NCBI GenBank assembly: GCA_038891515.1
Contig: JAWAEB010000064.1
Coordinates: 1 to 9,045, forward strand
Reading direction: 5' to 3'
Source: HRBIN01 sp038891515
GTDB taxonomy: Archaea > Thermoproteota > Nitrososphaeria_A > Caldarchaeales > Caldarchaeaceae
Length of the DNA stretch: 9,045 bases
Shown: positions 6,792 to 9,045 of the stretch, one piece after another
Numbering within the stretch: the first letter of the stretch is position 1
Layout: each line of letters starts with the position of its first letter
Program-made: the position numbers and the translations under genes
Notes under the pieces: generated by a model
The model's input: the letters and a program-made list of their open reading frames with translations, nothing else
Databases searched by the model: none
What the model was told of the DNA's origin: nothing

Positions 6792-8024
6792 TTATTCAAT
6801 CGGTGGGAAGATTTGACGAGTCTTCTCAGGAGGTTGCCCCACTTCCGTCCATCGCATGATATATTGTGTCATGCCTGTCCACTGGTGCCATAACGGTGAG
6901 CCTGGCGTCGGATCATTAATAAACTTTATCCTACCGGTGCTTCCTTCCATGTCTATGTTTTCAATGTATTTTGCGAGTGTATCTGGGTCCGTTGAACCGG
7001 TTTTTTCAACGGCCTCTTTCAAGATTCTCAGCGAATCCCAATACCAGTATATCCAGTGAACCGGTTCGAAGCCCGTTCTTGCCTTGTAAAGTTTCCGAAA
7101 TTCCTCTCCTACCGGTGTAACCTTCATATGTGGACTATAGTACGTTGGGTACAGGCCTCCTACTCCTTTGCTCCCAAGCGTCTCCCACCAAGTTTTTCCC
7201 CCATCCCAAGTCGGCCAGTCATTTCCTGGTATGCTTTCCATGACTTCATTAAGACCAAGTTCGTGAAACTGCTTCTGAACTATCGCAGCTGCAGGAAGGT
7301 TCATCGCTACAATTAAGAGCTGGGGCTTCAGCTCTTTAATCTTCAACAGTTCTGCTGTAAAATCCACTTTTTCTTGAGGTGCTTCTACGCTACTTATCTT
7401 AAGATCTGGAATGTTCTGCTTGGCGATCTGAACCATAGAATCCCTGAATCCAAGGCCGTATGGAGACTGTTCAGCTAAGATGGCGACGTTTGTGTATCTT
7501 TTAAATTTTATGTAGTCTAAAAGATGTGTTGCGAAAAGCGAGTTAAAGATGCCTACTCGGAACACGTATTTAGGCTTGTCAGCTGTTATTTCATCTGCCC
7601 AGCTGTAGGTAACAAACATTATCGTGGGGAAGTCCTTTGTTGCTCTAGCGACAGGCAGTGCAACCAGACTTTCCCATGGCCCAATCAAACCCACTATTTT
7701 ATCTTGCGTCACCATTCTCTGTAAAGAGGCTACTGCTTTTGCAGGGTCTAAAGTCTGATCCTCTACCACTAGCTCGATACGTCTGCCTAAGACTCCTCCT
7801 CTCTCATTGGTATAGTCCTTGAAGATTTCGGCAACTGTAAGTATTAACTTGCCGGAAATATAGTCTGCCGGAGGCGACAAGGGTGTCAGAACACCTATTT
7901 TTATTGGTTCTGCTGTGAAAGGTCTGGTAAGCAAGATGGTGGAGATTCCTACTGCAGCTGCCGCCACAACTACTACAATAATAATAGCAACGGCTTTACT
8001 TAACGCAGACACACTCTTTTCCAT
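6792..8024 (-). CDS. livK: Membrane-anchored LIV-type substrate-binding protein LivK
   Basis: The extracellular solute receptor of the importer, with a type-1 periplasmic-binding-protein (Peripla_BP_6) fold. From the ATG at 8024 it has 410 residues. Residues about 11-32 form one hydrophobic helix (AIIIVVVVAAAAVGISTILL) that likely anchors it in the membrane, with no lipobox Cys. The receptor domain starts at PIKIGVLTPLSPP near 40. Family marks are IFKDYTNERGGVLGRRIELV, VEDQTLDPAKAV, VGLIGPWES, SPYGLGFRDSM and the C-terminal STGRIKFINDPTPGS. An upstream in-frame ATG at 8096 would add 24 residues ahead of the anchor, but the TATA box at 8051-8058 lies inside that extension and points to 8024. 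The ligand (branched-chain or other amino acid, amide or similar) cannot be read from sequence. It leads the livK-livH operon. Confidence 0.9.
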   Translation of the reverse strand: MEKSVSALSKAVAIIIVVVVAAAAVGISTILLTRPFTAEPIKIGVLTPLSPPADYISGKLILTVAEIFKDYTNERGGVLGRRIELVVEDQTLDPAKAVASLQRMVTQDKIVGLIGPWESLVALPVARATKDFPTIMFVTYSWADEITADKPKYVFRVGIFNSLFATHLLDYIKFKRYTNVAILAEQSPYGLGFRDSMVQIAKQNIPDLKISSVEAPQEKVDFTAELLKIKELKPQLLIVAMNLPAAAIVQKQFHELGLNEVMESIPGNDWPTWDGGKTWWETLGSKGVGGLYPTYYSPHMKVTPVGEEFRKLYKARTGFEPVHWIYWYWDSLRILKEAVEKTGSTDPDTLAKYIENIDMEGSTGRIKFINDPTPGSPLWHQWTGMTQYIMRWTEVGQPPEKTRQIFPPIE

Positions 8025-8050
8025 TTTCTCAAGGGAAGGCTTATTCGCAA

Positions 8051-8058
8051 TATATAAG
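8051..8058 (-). promoter_or_regulatory. TATA box for livK-livH
   Basis: On the minus strand this reads cttatata, about 30 bases before the ATG at 8024. It predicts transcription starting only a few bases before that codon, that is, a leaderless message. It decides the choice of start for livK. Confidence 0.55.
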
Positions 8059-8130
8059 TATTCATAAGTATTATTTATATTCCAATAATAAGGCATTGTC
8101 GATTTTACTTAAGTCTTTCTCTGTCTGACA

Positions 8131-8266
8131 AGGGTAATGTCGGCCGGGTAATACGCCTTGGGGCCTTGATCAGTAGGTTGTGTTAGCGCTATTCCGGCTT
8201 CCTTGCTGTAGAATTGCTCAGTCCTCTCCCTTAAGCTTCCTGTGAACCATCTCTATCCTAATTCCT
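8131..8266 (-). repeat. Right copy of the inverted repeat; transposase 3' fragment
   Basis: This is the inverted partner of 4162-4296. Read on the minus strand it encodes the same transposase tail (RNRIEMVHRKLK in one frame, RTEQFYSKEAGIALTQ after the shared frameshift). No more of the transposase continues outward past about 8266. The segment therefore looks like a copied or rearranged piece rather than a whole insertion. The inner edge at 8131 lies about 73 bases upstream of the livK TATA box. Confidence 0.9.
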
Positions 8267-8691
8267 TTCCCCATATGTTGCGAACCAGCGGTCTCCGGGT
8301 TATACTGGAAGACGGCTGACGACATGTCCATACGAGGTTCAGGCGGCCTCGATGCTTTCGGCTAAGGCATTGGTTGCGACCCATAGGCAGCTATCGGTGA
8401 TTGGATGGCTCCTCTCCAAGCGGAGGTGGGTACGGGAGAAGAAGGTGCTTGTTTTAGTAGATGAAGGACAACACATAATTCGAAACGCGCTGGAGATGGA
8501 TGGCTCCTCCCCCCAATACCATGTATCCGCATACCCCCCTCTATCAGGAACATTACATACTCGGCCAGTTTGTCCGGGGTATATCCCATCCTCCAGCTTT
8601 CCCGCAACCTCCTCGACGCTCTACAGCGCCGGTCTACGTAGTTTTGAATCCTGCCTTCTGAATCGTGGATGCACATACACCAAAGGATTTC
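8267..8691. other. Degenerate block without an intact gene
   Basis: About 425 bases between the repeat and the dehydrogenase promoter. Frames of 118 codons (plus, 8352-8708) and 104 codons (minus, 8362-8676) overlap head-on, and neither resembles a known full-length protein. A 15-base motif, ggatggctcctcycc, occurs at 8403-8417 and again at 8498-8512. Part of the minus strand looks like an old transposase N-terminus (listed separately). Confidence 0.5.
8509..8655 (-). pseudogene. Possible remnant of an IS1-like transposase N-terminus
   Basis: The minus strand encodes NYVDRRCRASRRLRESWRMG followed by YTPDKLAEYVMFLIEGGMR and IHGIG. This recalls the N-terminus of IS1 InsA-type proteins: a Cys-containing ribbon ending in an aromatic/basic stretch, then a helix-turn-helix with EGM.IR.I. 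Only one ribbon Cys survives, and the reading frame degenerates right after the putative helix-turn-helix. Resemblance is by eye and weak; it may be chance. Confidence 0.25.
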
Positions 8692-8701
8692 TAATAATAT
8701 A
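8692..8701 (+). promoter_or_regulatory. Possible TATA box for the SDR gene
   Basis: The run taataatata predicts transcription start near 8723, about 36 bases before the ATG at 8760. Unlike the other genes here, this leader would be long enough to carry a ribosome binding site, and one is present. Confidence 0.35.
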
Positions 8702-8745
8702 CAACTGAACGGGTTCTACCAATTCAGTTTAAGTTGCGGCTAAGC

Positions 8746-8750
8746 GTGAT
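8746..8750 (+). promoter_or_regulatory. Ribosome binding site of the SDR gene
   Basis: The sequence gtgat matches the core of the archaeal Shine-Dalgarno consensus and stands nine bases before the ATG at 8760, supporting that start. Confidence 0.4.
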
Positions 8751-8759
8751 GTAAGGCGT

Positions 8760-9045
8760 ATGAGTTGGGGTCGTCTTCCCACGGAACCTAAGGTTGAGGG
8801 TGAGGTTGCTGTTGAGCGGCGTGCTGTTAAGCCAGGTCGACGGTTTGAGGGGCTGAATTGCTTGGTGACTGGTTCAGGCCGTGGCTTCGGCAGGCTTATC
8901 GCCTTGGCTCTGGCTCGTGAGGGGGGCAACGTCGTGGTCCACTACAACACTTCGGCGGATTCTGCCTTGAAGACCGCTAAGGAGATTGAGGCTATGGGTG
9001 TGAAGACCTTCACGGTGAAAGCCGATGTGACTAAGTGGGATGAGG
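8760..9045 (+). CDS. Short-chain dehydrogenase/reductase (5' part only)
   Basis: The N-terminal 95 residues of a classical SDR oxidoreductase, open to the window end. The Rossmann dinucleotide loop reads CLVTGSGRGFGRLIALALA (TGxxxGxG), followed by REGGNVVVHYNTSADSALKT and VKADVTKWDE; the Asp of KADVT is the usual adenine-contacting residue. The HYN after the second strand suggests an FabG-like member, but the catalytic Tyr-Lys lies outside the window, so the reaction is unknown. The ATG at 8760 is the first start after an in-frame TAA at 8730. It gives a charged extension of about 30 residues (EPKVEGEVAVERRAVKPG) before the Rossmann fold, longer than most SDRs have. A Shine-Dalgarno-like gtgat supports it. 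G+C is visibly higher than in the liv genes, which fits a different origin. Confidence 0.85.
   Translation, partial: MSWGRLPTEPKVEGEVAVERRAVKPGRRFEGLNCLVTGSGRGFGRLIALALAREGGNVVVHYNTSADSALKTAKEIEAMGVKTFTVKADVTKWDE

Noticed and set aside
8025..8096. Earlier ATG for livK adding 24 residues
   Set aside because: The added residues precede the membrane anchor, do not resemble the family, and contain the likely TATA box.
8352..8708. 118-codon plus-strand frame with a KKVLVLVDEG segment
   Set aside because: The VDEG bit loosely recalls a DDE strand, but nothing before or after it fits and the rest has no domain, so I did not call a gene.

Overview
The window looks archaeal, most likely from the Thermoproteota side. 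A/T-rich TATA-like boxes sit about 25-35 bases upstream of several starts, and leaders are short or absent. The broken transposases read like archaeal DDE (IS6/IS240-type) enzymes. No rRNA, tRNA or CRISPR array is visible, so placement below domain level is a guess.

Layout, left to right. Bases 2-160 hold the 3' end of an unidentified gene. A possible one-helix membrane protein follows (282-506). Next come an ornithine cyclodeaminase/mu-crystallin family dehydrogenase (590-1564), a decayed transposase on the minus strand (1612-1966), and a GlcD-type FAD-linked oxidase (1988-3427). After a gene-free stretch lies a second decayed transposase on the plus strand (3778-4360). A branched-chain-amino-acid-type (LIV/HAAT) ABC transporter follows: livG and livF on the plus strand (4444-5881), facing livH and livK on the minus strand (5883-8024), with one base between the two stop codons. 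A 135-base segment of the second transposase reappears inverted at 8131-8266. Then come a degenerate block and the 5' part of a G+C-rich short-chain dehydrogenase/reductase (8760 to the window end).

How the genes may work together (inference): the transporter would import an amino-acid-like solute caught by membrane-anchored LivK. The cyclodeaminase-family enzyme (NAD(P)-dependent deamination or imine reduction) and the FAD oxidase (2-hydroxy-acid type) could process it. No residue identifies the substrate. Both enzymes depart from the best-known members at substrate-contacting positions, so their specific names should stay open.

Most notable: the transporter block is bounded by a near-identical 135-base inverted repeat derived from a transposase gene. 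Its two halves converge and it has no livM, the second permease normally found next to livH. This suggests a mobile or rearranged catabolic island rather than a conserved chromosomal operon. Its G+C content is clearly lower than that of the dehydrogenase gene at the right edge.
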